DNA from: Rhizobium vallis
GTDB lineage: Bacteria; Pseudomonadota; Alphaproteobacteria; Rhizobiales; Rhizobiaceae
Length of the DNA: 64,000 nucleotides
Direction of reading: 5' to 3'
Assembly (NCBI RefSeq): GCF_003985155.1
Contig: NZ_ML133692.1
Location: forward strand, 62,001-126,000
Below, piece after piece: positions 25,676 through 33,377 of the stretch (the stretch's first letter is position 1; each line of letters begins with the position of its first letter). The notes under the pieces are model-generated. The model did not search any database. It saw only the letters and a program-made list of their open reading frames with translations, and was not told where the DNA came from. The position numbers were made by a program, and so were the translations under genes.

Positions 25676-26752
25676 TTACCCCTGCAGCGAAGCACCGAGC
25701 AATAGGGCGCCCATCAGGATGACGAGAAGGGCGCCGAGGATTTCGATGGCATTGCCGATCCAGACCGAGGCGGTTGAACCGCGTCCGGAGAGACGGACGG
25801 CGGCGCCCTTGGCGGTGACGGCGAGCGTTGCCAGCAGGGAAACGGTGATCGCCGTGCCGAGCGACATGGCGGCGACCGAAAGCATGCCGCCGAGATAGAG
25901 CCCGTTCAGCAGCGAGAAGGTCATGACCAGCAACGCGCCGGAGCAGGGGCGAAGACCGACCGCCACGATGGCCGACCAGGCCTCGCGGGCGCTGAATCTA
26001 TCGCCGCCGAGCAAGCTGGGATCGGGCACATGGGCATTGCCGCAGGTTTCGCAGGCCATGCCGGGAACGAAAGTATGGCCGGCTTCCACCGCCTGCGCCT
26101 TGCCGTTGAAGGCATAGGCCTGGCGTTCAGCCGCATTATCCTTCCAGTCGAGCATCATGCTGACCGGGCCAGCAGGCGTCGCCATCAGCCGGCGTCGCGG
26201 CATGTTGCCCACCATCGAGCGCAGTTTGCGGAACAAGAGCCAGCCGCCGAAGAGGATGACCATGACGAAGCTTGCGATCTCCATTGCGTGGGTCGCCGCC
26301 GTCAGCGTGATGCCGGTGCCGCGCAGCACCAGCCAGGCGCCGCCGACCAGCGCCACCGCGACGACGCCCTGGACGAAGGCCGAGATGAAGGAGATCACCA
26401 CGCCGCGCTTCAACTCGATCTCGTTGGCGATCATGTAGGAGGAGATGACCGCCTTGCCGTGGCCAGGGCCGGCGGCGTGGAAGACGCCATAGGCGAAGGA
26501 GAGGCCGATCAGCGACGCCAGTTGCCACGGATCCTGACGCATCGCTTTCAAGGCGCCGGTCAACGCCCGGTAAAAGGCTTGCTGCTCATAATTCACATAG
26601 AGAAGAAGCGGGGCAAGCGGCCCGCCGGTCGGCTGGAAACTCGGCTCCGCCGTGCCGATGCCGAGCGGCGATTGCGCATGGACGAGACTTACCGCCGTCA
26701 GAAGCGTGAGGATCGCAGCGGAAAGGATGAGGGGCAGACGTTTCGTCAGCAT
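25676..26752 (-). CDS. NicO/RcnA-type nickel-cobalt transporter
   Basis: 358 aa with an N-terminal signal-like helix and about six further membrane segments. The metal-path signature FHAAGPGHGKAVISSYM in helix II marks the NicO/RcnA family. A cytoplasmic or periplasmic loop contains Cys and His (GMACETCGNAHVPDP). Family members move Ni, Co or other divalent ions, usually outward. Its start overlaps the end of the DUF1007 gene by seven bases, so the two are one operon. No RcnR or riboswitch was seen upstream. Confidence 0.88.
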   Translation of the reverse strand: MLTKRLPLILSAAILTLLTAVSLVHAQSPLGIGTAEPSFQPTGGPLAPLLLYVNYEQQAFYRALTGALKAMRQDPWQLASLIGLSFAYGVFHAAGPGHGKAVISSYMIANEIELKRGVVISFISAFVQGVVAVALVGGAWLVLRGTGITLTAATHAMEIASFVMVILFGGWLLFRKLRSMVGNMPRRRLMATPAGPVSMMLDWKDNAAERQAYAFNGKAQAVEAGHTFVPGMACETCGNAHVPDPSLLGGDRFSAREAWSAIVAVGLRPCSGALLVMTFSLLNGLYLGGMLSVAAMSLGTAITVSLLATLAVTAKGAAVRLSGRGSTASVWIGNAIEILGALLVILMGALLLGASLQG

Positions 26753-27387
26753 GTAACCTCCAGCCGGGTGGCGAAGAGTTTGGACATGTTGGTGCCCGTG
26801 GGATCGTTGAAGAAGGCGTCCGTCAGCGACTGTTTGTTTTGCGAGATCACCTCGTCGGCATCAGGCCTTACCACCTGATGCTTGCAGGCCTTGAAGCCGT
26901 CGCCGACGATCGCCAGCTCGTTGTCTGTGGGAAAATCGATCGACGTATAGAGCGTCGGGTCATAGACGCCGAAGGTGAGCCTGCCCTTGAGCGGCATCTT
27001 CTCCACCGGCTTGACCGCAAAGAACATCAGGAGCTGGCCATCCTTGTAGTCGACATGGATGGTGTCCGGCTTCTGGACGGTGATGTTCTTCCCGTTGATC
27101 GTCAGGTTCATGTAGTAGTCGTAATCGGCAAGCGACTGCTTCACCGTTTTGCCGACTTCCGCGAGCTCGTTTGGCTCCAGCTTCAGGTCGGTATTCTTGT
27201 CGAAATCCATGACGACGGAGGAGGAGAAGACTTCGTCGAAGCGCCAGACATTGCGCAGCTCCTCGATGCTGCCATCCTTGCCGGCGACGACTTCGAGGCG
27301 GGCCTCCACGAAGATGTGAGGATGGGCAAAGGCGGCGGCCGGGACCAGCGAAAGAAGCGCGGCCATCAGTATCGTCGAATGTCTCAT
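26746..27387 (-). CDS. DUF1007 secreted protein, partner of the metal transporter
   Basis: 213 aa with a signal peptide (MRHSTILMAALLSLVPAAAF, cut before AHPHIFVEA). The mature N-terminus starts with His-Pro-His, a likely metal ligand at the new chain end. The remainder matches the DUF1007 family (LRNVWRFDEVFSSSVVMDFD). DUF1007 genes commonly sit beside NicO transporters, suggesting a periplasmic metal-binding or docking role. The metal is unknown. Confidence 0.87.
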   Translation of the reverse strand: MRHSTILMAALLSLVPAAAFAHPHIFVEARLEVVAGKDGSIEELRNVWRFDEVFSSSVVMDFDKNTDLKLEPNELAEVGKTVKQSLADYDYYMNLTINGKNITVQKPDTIHVDYKDGQLLMFFAVKPVEKMPLKGRLTFGVYDPTLYTSIDFPTDNELAIVGDGFKACKHQVVRPDADEVISQNKQSLTDAFFNDPTGTNMSKLFATRLEVTC

Positions 27388-27521
27388 CTATCCCGCTGCC
27401 CTGTTCGCTGACCCTGACTTCTTGCCAGAAATTGGGACGGAATTGGGACCGGATTCCGTGCCGGATTCATCTGAGCGGCGGCTGGAGCGAGACCGGATGT
27501 CGCAGCGCCGCGCAGGCGGCG

Positions 27522-28415
27522 CTAAGGATGCTTCTTGAACCAGTTGTGCAGATAATCGACGAAGATCCTCACCTTGGCCGGCAGGTAGCGCCGGTGCGGA
27601 TAGACGGCGTAGATGCCGCGGTCGGTCGGGATGTAGTCATTGAACAGCGTCACCAGTTCGCCGCTTTCGATCGGCTTGCGGGCGATGAAATCCGGGATGA
27701 GGGCGACGCCGATGCCGGCAAGCGCCGCTCGTAATGTCGCATGCGGGCTGTTGACTTCTATCGGTCCGGCAACGGCCACGGCGAAGGTGGTGTTGTCAGG
27801 GTTATAGAAGCGGATGCTCGCCTGGGTGCGCGCATTGGTATCGACGATGAAGGGGACGTTCGAAAGACCGGTCGGATGCTCAAGATCGGGATAGCGCTCG
27901 AGAAAGCCTGGGGTGGCGCAGAGATGAACGCGGAAATCGGAGATCTTGCGGGCGATCATGCCGGAATCCTCGAGCTTGGTGATGCGGATCGCCACATCGA
28001 AGCCTTCCTCGATCAGGTCGACGAATCGATCATCCGCAGCGATCTCAAGTGACAGGTCCGGGTTCTCCCTGGCGAAATCGATCAGCGACTGGCCAACATC
28101 GGCATCGACGAAGGTGCGAGGCACCGAAATGCGAAGGCGCCCTTTCAGCTGCGCATTATTCTCGCGCACGAGATCGGCGAGGTTGTCGATCTCCTTCAGA
28201 ATGTCGGAAGCGGTGCGGTAGTAGGTGTGGCCGGCCTCGGTCATCGAGAACTGCCGGGTGGTGCGGTTGAGCAGCAGGGCGCCGAGCTCGTCCTCCAGCT
28301 CGCGCACATATTTGGAGAGCAACGCCTTGGAGCGGCCAGTGCGCCGCGCCGCGGCGGAAAAACCTTCGGCCTCGACGACATCGATGAAGGCACGTATGCG
28401 GGTCAAGGTATCCAT
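27522..28415 (-). CDS. LysR-family transcriptional regulator
   Basis: 297 aa. A winged helix-turn-helix (IRAFIDVVEAEGFSAAARR then SKALLSKYVRELEDELGALL) and a substrate-binding co-inducer domain from about residue 90 are clear; it resembles the CrgA/AaeR-like group often annotated near drug or aromatic stress genes. The ATG at 28415 gives the right N-terminus. It is divergent from the decarboxylase gene with a 531-bp gap. A 9-bp inverted repeat lies 29 bp upstream and may be an autoregulatory site. Confidence 0.92.
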   Translation of the reverse strand: MDTLTRIRAFIDVVEAEGFSAAARRTGRSKALLSKYVRELEDELGALLLNRTTRQFSMTEAGHTYYRTASDILKEIDNLADLVRENNAQLKGRLRISVPRTFVDADVGQSLIDFARENPDLSLEIAADDRFVDLIEEGFDVAIRITKLEDSGMIARKISDFRVHLCATPGFLERYPDLEHPTGLSNVPFIVDTNARTQASIRFYNPDNTTFAVAVAGPIEVNSPHATLRAALAGIGVALIPDFIARKPIESGELVTLFNDYIPTDRGIYAVYPHRRYLPAKVRIFVDYLHNWFKKHP

Positions 28416-28946
28416 TGATATCCCCAAAGGCTGTTTTGGAATATTGAACAAATCGGTCCGTTTTGTTCAATTATTTTTTTGACCTCAAGATCAAAAAAAC
28501 GCTTGATTATGAAGGCGAATATTCTTATTTCCCACTCAGCCCAAAGTCGCACGTGCCCATGGGTGTCCGCCGAACCCTCGAATTGGTGAGGAAATCGGTA
28601 AGGTACCTGGAATTAACCCCTCCAGTCGCTATTCCGGCCAACCGGAAAATGCGAGGACGCCTGAAGCAACGACGGTGCGGGCCTTTTTGTTCTCTCCCTG
28701 CTTTCCATCAGCGGGGGTTACTGAAGAGGCACACCATCATTGCCGGAAGTGCGGTTGGGATTCTCCCTCCAATCCATGGCAGACAAAGCCGAACTTACAC
28801 CGCGTCCGCGGCGTTGGTTCATTATCCGCGCATCGAGCGCTTGCTATGGTTCCGGGGTCTCCACCGGCTGGTTCCAATGCGAGTTCTCGTATGCCCTTTG
28901 TCCTCCGGTTGATACCGGAGCTCTGGAATTGGAAGAGGGAATCGAT
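28416..28946. other. Long leader/intergenic region before the decarboxylase
   Basis: 531 bp between divergent LysR and ornithine decarboxylase genes. It carries two 9-bp inverted repeats (28444-28470 and 28474-28499), many possible stems, the hairpin CTCCGG/CCGGAG (28903-28920), and a 19-codon ORF whose stop overlaps the decarboxylase start. An RNA motif named speF is known before alphaproteobacterial ornithine decarboxylase genes, and this region is a good place for it; I could not verify the consensus. Confidence 0.55.
28444..28470. promoter_or_regulatory. 9-bp inverted repeat near the LysR start
   Basis: TTGAACAAA (28444-28452) and TTTGTTCAA (28462-28470) form perfect arms around nine bases. 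LysR proteins bind such partly symmetric sites near their own promoters. A second perfect pair, TTTTTTTGA / TCAAAAAAA, follows at 28474-28499. Confidence 0.5.
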
Positions 28947-28950
28947 ATGA
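28891..28950 (+). CDS. Candidate 19-residue upstream ORF of the decarboxylase leader
   Basis: The frame ATG (28891) to TGA (28948-28950) encodes MPFVLRLIPELWNWKRESI. Its stop overlaps the decarboxylase start codon as ATGA, and it spans the hairpin at 28903-28920. A longer version could start at 28846. Upstream peptides that sense ornithine control speF in enterobacteria; the sequences are not alike, so this is only an analogy. No strong ribosome-binding site was seen before 28891. Confidence 0.35.
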   Translation: MPFVLRLIPELWNWKRESI

Positions 28951-30080
28951 CCACCCAGCGCATCCGCGACTTTCTCGCAACCCGACGTCCCGACGGTCCC
29001 TGCCTCGTGGTTGACCTCGACGTCATCAGAGACAATTTCCACGCCTTCCGTCACGCCATGCCGGACAGCGCCATCTACTACGCCGTCAAGGCCAACCCGG
29101 CTCCCGAAGTGCTGAAGCTGCTCGCAGGCCTCGGCTCCAATTTCGATTGCGCATCCGTTGCCGAAATCGAAATGGCGCTCGAAGCCGGTGCGACCGCTGC
29201 CCGCGTCTCCTTCGGCAACACGATCAAGAAGGAGCGTGATATCGCTCGCGCTCATGCGCTCGGCGTCAGCCTCTTTGCGGTCGACAGCCACGAGGAAGTC
29301 GAGAAGATCTCGCGCGCCGCTCCCGGCGCCCGTGTTTTCTGCCGCGTGCTGACGGACGGCGAAGGTGCCGAATGGCCGCTGTCGCGCAAGTTCGGCTGCG
29401 TGCCGCAGATGGCCGTCGACGTTCTCGTCTACGCTCATCAGCTCGGCCTGCAGTCCTACGGCGTCTCGTTCCATGTCGGCTCGCAGATGACAAAGGTCGA
29501 TGCCTGGGATTCGGCTCTTGCCGATGCCAAGCGCGTCTTCGTATCGCTTGCCAAGCAGGGCATCCACCTGCAGATGGTCAACATGGGCGGCGGCTTCCCG
29601 ACCAAGTACCTGCGTGACGTTCCGTCCGCAGAAGCTTACGGCAAGTCGATCTACCAGGCGCTGCGCACGCATTTCGGCAACCAGATCCCGCAGACGATCA
29701 TCGAGCCGGGCCGCGGCATGGTCGGCAATGCCGGCGTCATCAAGGCTGAAGTCGTGCTGATCTCGAAGAAGTCGGACAATGACGATGCGCGTTGGGTATT
29801 CCTCGACATCGGCAAGTTCGGCGGTCTCGCCGAGACGATGGACGAAGCCATCCGCTACCCGATCCGCACGGATCGCGACGGCGACGAGATGGAGCCCTGC
29901 GTCATCGCCGGCCCGACCTGCGATTCGGCCGACGTGCTCTACGAGAAGAACCTCTATCCGCTGCCGATCTCCCTTTCGATCGGCGACGAGGTCCTGATCG
30001 AAGGCACCGGCGCCTACACGACGACCTATTCGGCGGTCGCTTTCAACGGTTTCGAGCCGCTGAAGGCCTACGTCATCTAA
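28947..30080 (+). CDS. odc2: Ornithine/lysine decarboxylase, PLP fold type III
   Basis: 377 aa of the alanine-racemase-fold decarboxylase family (group IV), which makes putrescine or cadaverine. The PLP Lys is in YYAVKANPAPEVL, the PLP-binding His in FHVGSQM, the glycine loop is MGGGFP, and the catalytic Cys is in GPTCDSADVLYE. The ATG at 28947 follows AGAGGGAA. The reading frame stays open 69 codons further upstream, but the family N-terminus and ribosome-binding site favour 28947. Polyamines support rhizobial growth. Expression may be controlled by the long leader. Confidence 0.95.
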   Translation: MTTQRIRDFLATRRPDGPCLVVDLDVIRDNFHAFRHAMPDSAIYYAVKANPAPEVLKLLAGLGSNFDCASVAEIEMALEAGATAARVSFGNTIKKERDIARAHALGVSLFAVDSHEEVEKISRAAPGARVFCRVLTDGEGAEWPLSRKFGCVPQMAVDVLVYAHQLGLQSYGVSFHVGSQMTKVDAWDSALADAKRVFVSLAKQGIHLQMVNMGGGFPTKYLRDVPSAEAYGKSIYQALRTHFGNQIPQTIIEPGRGMVGNAGVIKAEVVLISKKSDNDDARWVFLDIGKFGGLAETMDEAIRYPIRTDRDGDEMEPCVIAGPTCDSADVLYEKNLYPLPISLSIGDEVLIEGTGAYTTTYSAVAFNGFEPLKAYVI

Positions 30081-30090
30081 GGTCGTTTCC

Positions 30091-30117
30091 GCCGGCCCCG
30101 TAACCAGCCGGGGCGGC
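30091..30117 (+). terminator. GC-rich hairpin after the decarboxylase
   Basis: The core stem GCCCCG (30095-30100) / CGGGGC (30109-30114) is extended by GCC/GGC beyond a bulge. The T run is poor, so it is a weak terminator candidate. Confidence 0.4.
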
Positions 30118-30173
30118 AAATTCACAATTTCCTTCATCGCCGCTGATAACGGTATTGGGTACGGGAGGCCAAG

Positions 30174-30764
30174 ATGGCCGCTGTTCTTGATTCTGTCCGC
30201 GCATTCTTTGCGCCCACCACCTTCACCATCGACGCCGAAAATCCTTCGGATGTCGTTGCCCGCGAAAACCTGCTCGATCGTGTCATGGGCCCGGATCGCC
30301 GCAAGAAATCGTCGGAGAAGATCCGTCGCAACCGTGTTCCGGCCGAGGGCCTTGCGCTCGTTGCGCGGGACCGCGACGGCCATGTCATCGGCTCGGTGCG
30401 GCTCTGGAACATCGAGGCCGGCGTCAACGACGAAGGCACGCCGATCAATGCGCTGTTGCTCGGTCCGCTTGCGGTTTCTCCTCATCACGGCGGCAAGGGC
30501 ATCGGCTCGGCGCTGATGCGCGCGGCGATCCTCGAAGCGAAACATCGCGGGCATGGTGCCGTCCTGCTCGTCGGCGATGCGGCCTATTACGAGCGCTTCG
30601 GTTTCTTTGCCGAAAAGGCTCGCCATCTTGTCATGCCAGGCCCGTTCGAACGCTCGCGCTTTCTTGCGCTCGAGCTCACGGAAGGCTGGCTTGACGGCGC
30701 GGCCGGCATGATCGTTCCCTCGGGGCGCATGCTGGCCAGCGCGCCGGTTCGCCGCGCAGCCTGA
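30174..30764 (+). CDS. GNAT-family acetyltransferase (YhbS-like)
   Basis: 196 aa. Acetyl-CoA-binding core: LLGPLAVSPHHGGKGIGSAL (the Q/R-x-x-G-x-G/A region appears as HGGKGIG), then VLLVGDAAYYERFGF. This resembles YhbS-type N-acetyltransferases. A start at 30174 fits the family length. It sits 93 bp after the decarboxylase, separated by a hairpin. The idea that it acetylates polyamines is tempting but unsupported. Confidence 0.87.
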   Translation: MAAVLDSVRAFFAPTTFTIDAENPSDVVARENLLDRVMGPDRRKKSSEKIRRNRVPAEGLALVARDRDGHVIGSVRLWNIEAGVNDEGTPINALLLGPLAVSPHHGGKGIGSALMRAAILEAKHRGHGAVLLVGDAAYYERFGFFAEKARHLVMPGPFERSRFLALELTEGWLDGAAGMIVPSGRMLASAPVRRAA

Positions 30765-30776
30765 GGCTGCGCGACC

Positions 30777-30809
30777 GCCGGCCGGGGTTAGATTCTTTCC
30801 CCGGCTGGC
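30777..30809 (+). terminator. Strong hairpin after the acetyltransferase gene
   Basis: GCCGGCCGGGG (30777-30787) pairs with CCCCGGCTGGC (30799-30809) with one G-T wobble. The following sequence lacks a T run. Confidence 0.55.
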
Positions 30810-30941
30810 AATGTCCGCGCCGCTTGACCCTGGAGGCAGGCGGGCCTTCTGTGGTTGCGGCGCGGATTGTTTTTTCAGGTGAGGGTGGAGGCGACCGGTT
30901 CGTCCGCAGACACGAAAGACCCAAGCCCCTCCTGCTACGAC

Positions 30942-31760
30942 CTAGATATTCTGGTCCATCGTCTCTGCGGGGATTTCGTCGGCGCGATGGATGCGCACGA
31001 CGGCTGCCGGCACGCCGGCCACCGTGCAATGCGGGGGAACGGCCTTTAGCACGACGCTGCCGGCGGCGATTTTGCTGAAGGCGCCGATTTCGATATTGCC
31101 GAGAATCTTGGCGCCCGCGCCGATCATCACGCCATGGCGGATCTTCGGGTGCCGGTCGCCGGTCTCCTTGCCGGTGCCGCCGAGCGTGACGTTCTGCAGG
31201 ATCGATACTTCGTCCTCGATCACCGCGGTCTCGCCGATGACGATGCCCGAGCCATGGTCGAGCATGATGGACGCGCCGATCCTTGCTGCCGGATGGATAT
31301 CCGGCCCGAAGACCAGCGAAGCGAGGTTTGAGAGCCAGCTTGCGATCTCCGGCCGGCCGGCATTCCAGAGCGCATGGGCGATGCGGTGCGTTTGCAGCGC
31401 ATGAAAGCCCTTCAGATTGAGGAGGGCGTGCAGAAATGTCGTGCAGGCCGGATCGCGCTCGCGCACCGCAAAGAGATCGGCCTCGACCTTTCGCATGATA
31501 TCGTCGCTCAACGCCGACAGGATGAGATCGAACAGACCATCTGTTTCCACCTGCGCTGCGCAGAGCCTTGAGGCCAGCACGCGGGCGATAATTTCATTGT
31601 TGCCGGCAGTGTCGGTGACTTCAGTGGCAAGCAGCCGCTGCAATATCGGCTCGCGCGCGGCAAGCTCCGCCGCCTCGGCGCGGATCACCGCCCAAACGGA
31701 CGTGTTGCCAAGGGGCTGCGGTGGTTGCTCGGCCGAACCGAGGCCGGTCGATTTCGGCAT
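30942..31760 (-). CDS. cysE: Serine O-acetyltransferase
   Basis: 272 aa. An N-terminal helical domain (VWAVIRAEAAELAAREPILQ) is followed by a left-handed beta-helix of hexapeptide repeats with the catalytic His/Asp region (ASIMLDHGSGIVIGETAVIE and ILQNVTLGGTGKETGDRHPK). It makes O-acetylserine, the carbon skeleton for cysteine. The chain ends in DQNI; a C-terminal Ile fits the tail that docks into cysteine synthase in the CysE-CysK complex. Confidence 0.96.
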   Translation of the reverse strand: MPKSTGLGSAEQPPQPLGNTSVWAVIRAEAAELAAREPILQRLLATEVTDTAGNNEIIARVLASRLCAAQVETDGLFDLILSALSDDIMRKVEADLFAVRERDPACTTFLHALLNLKGFHALQTHRIAHALWNAGRPEIASWLSNLASLVFGPDIHPAARIGASIMLDHGSGIVIGETAVIEDEVSILQNVTLGGTGKETGDRHPKIRHGVMIGAGAKILGNIEIGAFSKIAAGSVVLKAVPPHCTVAGVPAAVVRIHRADEIPAETMDQNI

Positions 31761-31873
31761 TTCCGTTTCCTCTGTCAGCCGCGGCGCAAGATGTTTCCTG
31801 CACGCAGTTCATGTTTCGCCCGTGCAAGGAATTTGGCAAGCCCGATAACTATGCCTGGGCACGATCCCATATT

Positions 31874-32371
31874 CTAAGCGCCGGACGGTTGCAGACCGAG
31901 TGCCGGCTCCGGAAGCCGGCGCCAATGATAGAGCACGTCAGGCTCTTTTTCCTCGTTGTCGAGGCCGTCGGTCTCCTCCTCGGCGGTAAAACCGTGCCGC
32001 TCGTAGAAAGCGCGTGCGCCGATATTGCGCTGGAATGTCCAGAGCCGGATCTCGTCCATTTCGTCCTTGGCGGAATCGAGAAGGAGGGAGCCGATGCCCA
32101 TGCCCTGGAAATCGGGGAGAACGTAAAGCTGCTCTATCCAGTCATCGCCGTAGGCGATAACGCCGACGAGCCGGATTCCGATGGCGGCGCCAAGGATCGT
32201 GCAGTTCGGCAGCAGATGCATGCGCCAGTACTGCTCTTCTTCCTCGGGCGTATGCAGATCCGCCAGCCAAGGCAAGCGCTGCCACAGCGCCACGCGCCTG
32301 ATCCCCGCCGCCGCCTGCATGTGATCGGCGCCAAGGATAACGATTTCAGGTTCCGTCAGAGCTTCGTCCAT
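31874..32371 (-). CDS. GNAT-family acetyltransferase
   Basis: 165 aa from an ATG at 32371; a GTG at 32410 is an alternative that would overlap the upstream WD40 gene. The core motif VLPDFQGMGIGSLLLDSAKD contains the Q-x-x-G-x-G acetyl-CoA loop, and WTFQRNIGARAFYERHGFTA is the conserved motif B. The substrate is unknown. It lies 16 bp after the WD40 gene, so it is the last gene of the GTPase-WD40-GNAT operon. Confidence 0.87.
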   Translation of the reverse strand: MDEALTEPEIVILGADHMQAAAGIRRVALWQRLPWLADLHTPEEEEQYWRMHLLPNCTILGAAIGIRLVGVIAYGDDWIEQLYVLPDFQGMGIGSLLLDSAKDEMDEIRLWTFQRNIGARAFYERHGFTAEEETDGLDNEEKEPDVLYHWRRLPEPALGLQPSGA

Positions 32372-32387
32372 TTCAGGCAATGCGGCC

Positions 32388-33377
32388 TCAAGCCGAGATG
32401 TCGATGACACCGCAATCGCCCGCTTCAGAGGCGAAGGCGAGCAGCTTGCCGTTCCCGCTCCAGCTCATCGCCGTGATCGCGCCCTTGCCGGGGCGGCGCA
32501 GCAGCGCTTCCTTGCTGTCGGTGATGCGCACGGCCAGAATCATGCCGTCGATGAAGCCGATCGCGAGAATGTCCTCCAGCGGATGAAACTTCACCGAGGT
32601 CGCCATGATATTGGCGCGGGTGCCGAGCTCCAGCGGCGCCTTGCCCATCGGCCCGTCCTTGCCCTGGAAGGGCCAGACGATGGCAGCCGGGGCGCCGGAA
32701 GAGGCAAGCCATTTGCCCTTGACCGACCAGGAAAGAGATTTCACCTTGGCGGGATAGCCGGTCATGCGCATGTGGCGGGCTTCAGCGCCGGGCTTTATGT
32801 CTAGCTTCCAGCCATGGAGCGCGTTTTCCTGCATCGAGGTGACGAGGAAATTACCGTCAGGCGAGAAGGTGACGCCGGTATGCGCGCCCTTCCATTCGAG
32901 ATCGACCGGTTTGGTGGTCATGCCGACCCAATGCAGCGAAACGCCGTTATAGCGCGCGGCGGCAATGCGCAGGCCCTTCGGCGCGAAGGCAAGGCCTTCG
33001 ACGGTGCGCTCTTCGGGGAATTCCTTGGTGGTGCCGTCGGCAAGGCGCACGAGCGAACTCTTGCCGTAGGAATAGGCAATGGCGCCCTGCGGGCCGGCCG
33101 CGACCTGCGAGATCCACTTGCGCGGGGCGGTCGCGAGTTCGCTGACGCTGCCGTCGGCGGCAATGCGCAGGACCTTGCCGTCCTCGCCGCCTGATATCAG
33201 GCTTTCGCTATAGGGATCGCGGATCGCGGTGAGCATGCCCTGGTGGGCTTCTGAAACCCTCTCGCCGCCGTCCAGCCGGTGAAACGTGCCGGCTGCGCTT
33301 GCGAAGAAGGGAACATCACCTAAAAATTCGACGGCCAGAACGTGGCCGTCGAGATCAAGCGGTGCAACTGTCGGCAT
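32388..33377 (-). CDS. WD40-repeat protein
   Basis: 329 aa from an ATG at 33377, which overlaps the stop of the COG0523 GTPase gene. Several beta-propeller blades are visible (for example GVTFSPDGNFLVTSMQENAL, VKSLSWSVKGKWLASSG, ITAMSWSGNGKLLAFASEAG). There is no signal peptide, so it is cytosolic. Propellers serve as protein-binding platforms. Translational coupling to a COG0523 GTPase suggests it binds that GTPase or its client protein; this is inference. Confidence 0.92.
   Translation of the reverse strand: MPTVAPLDLDGHVLAVEFLGDVPFFASAAGTFHRLDGGERVSEAHQGMLTAIRDPYSESLISGGEDGKVLRIAADGSVSELATAPRKWISQVAAGPQGAIAYSYGKSSLVRLADGTTKEFPEERTVEGLAFAPKGLRIAAARYNGVSLHWVGMTTKPVDLEWKGAHTGVTFSPDGNFLVTSMQENALHGWKLDIKPGAEARHMRMTGYPAKVKSLSWSVKGKWLASSGAPAAIVWPFQGKDGPMGKAPLELGTRANIMATSVKFHPLEDILAIGFIDGMILAVRITDSKEALLRRPGKGAITAMSWSGNGKLLAFASEAGDCGVIDISA

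Noticed and set aside
28740..28946. 69-codon N-terminal extension of the decarboxylase
   Set aside because: The frame is open, but the strong ribosome-binding site at 28947 and the family N-terminus favour the shorter protein; the upstream sequence looks like structured leader.
28737..30626. 629-codon open frame on the minus strand across the decarboxylase and acetyltransferase genes
   Set aside because: It is antisense to two clear enzymes, has no family features and the low-complexity Arg/Asp/Gly mix typical of GC-rich shadow frames.
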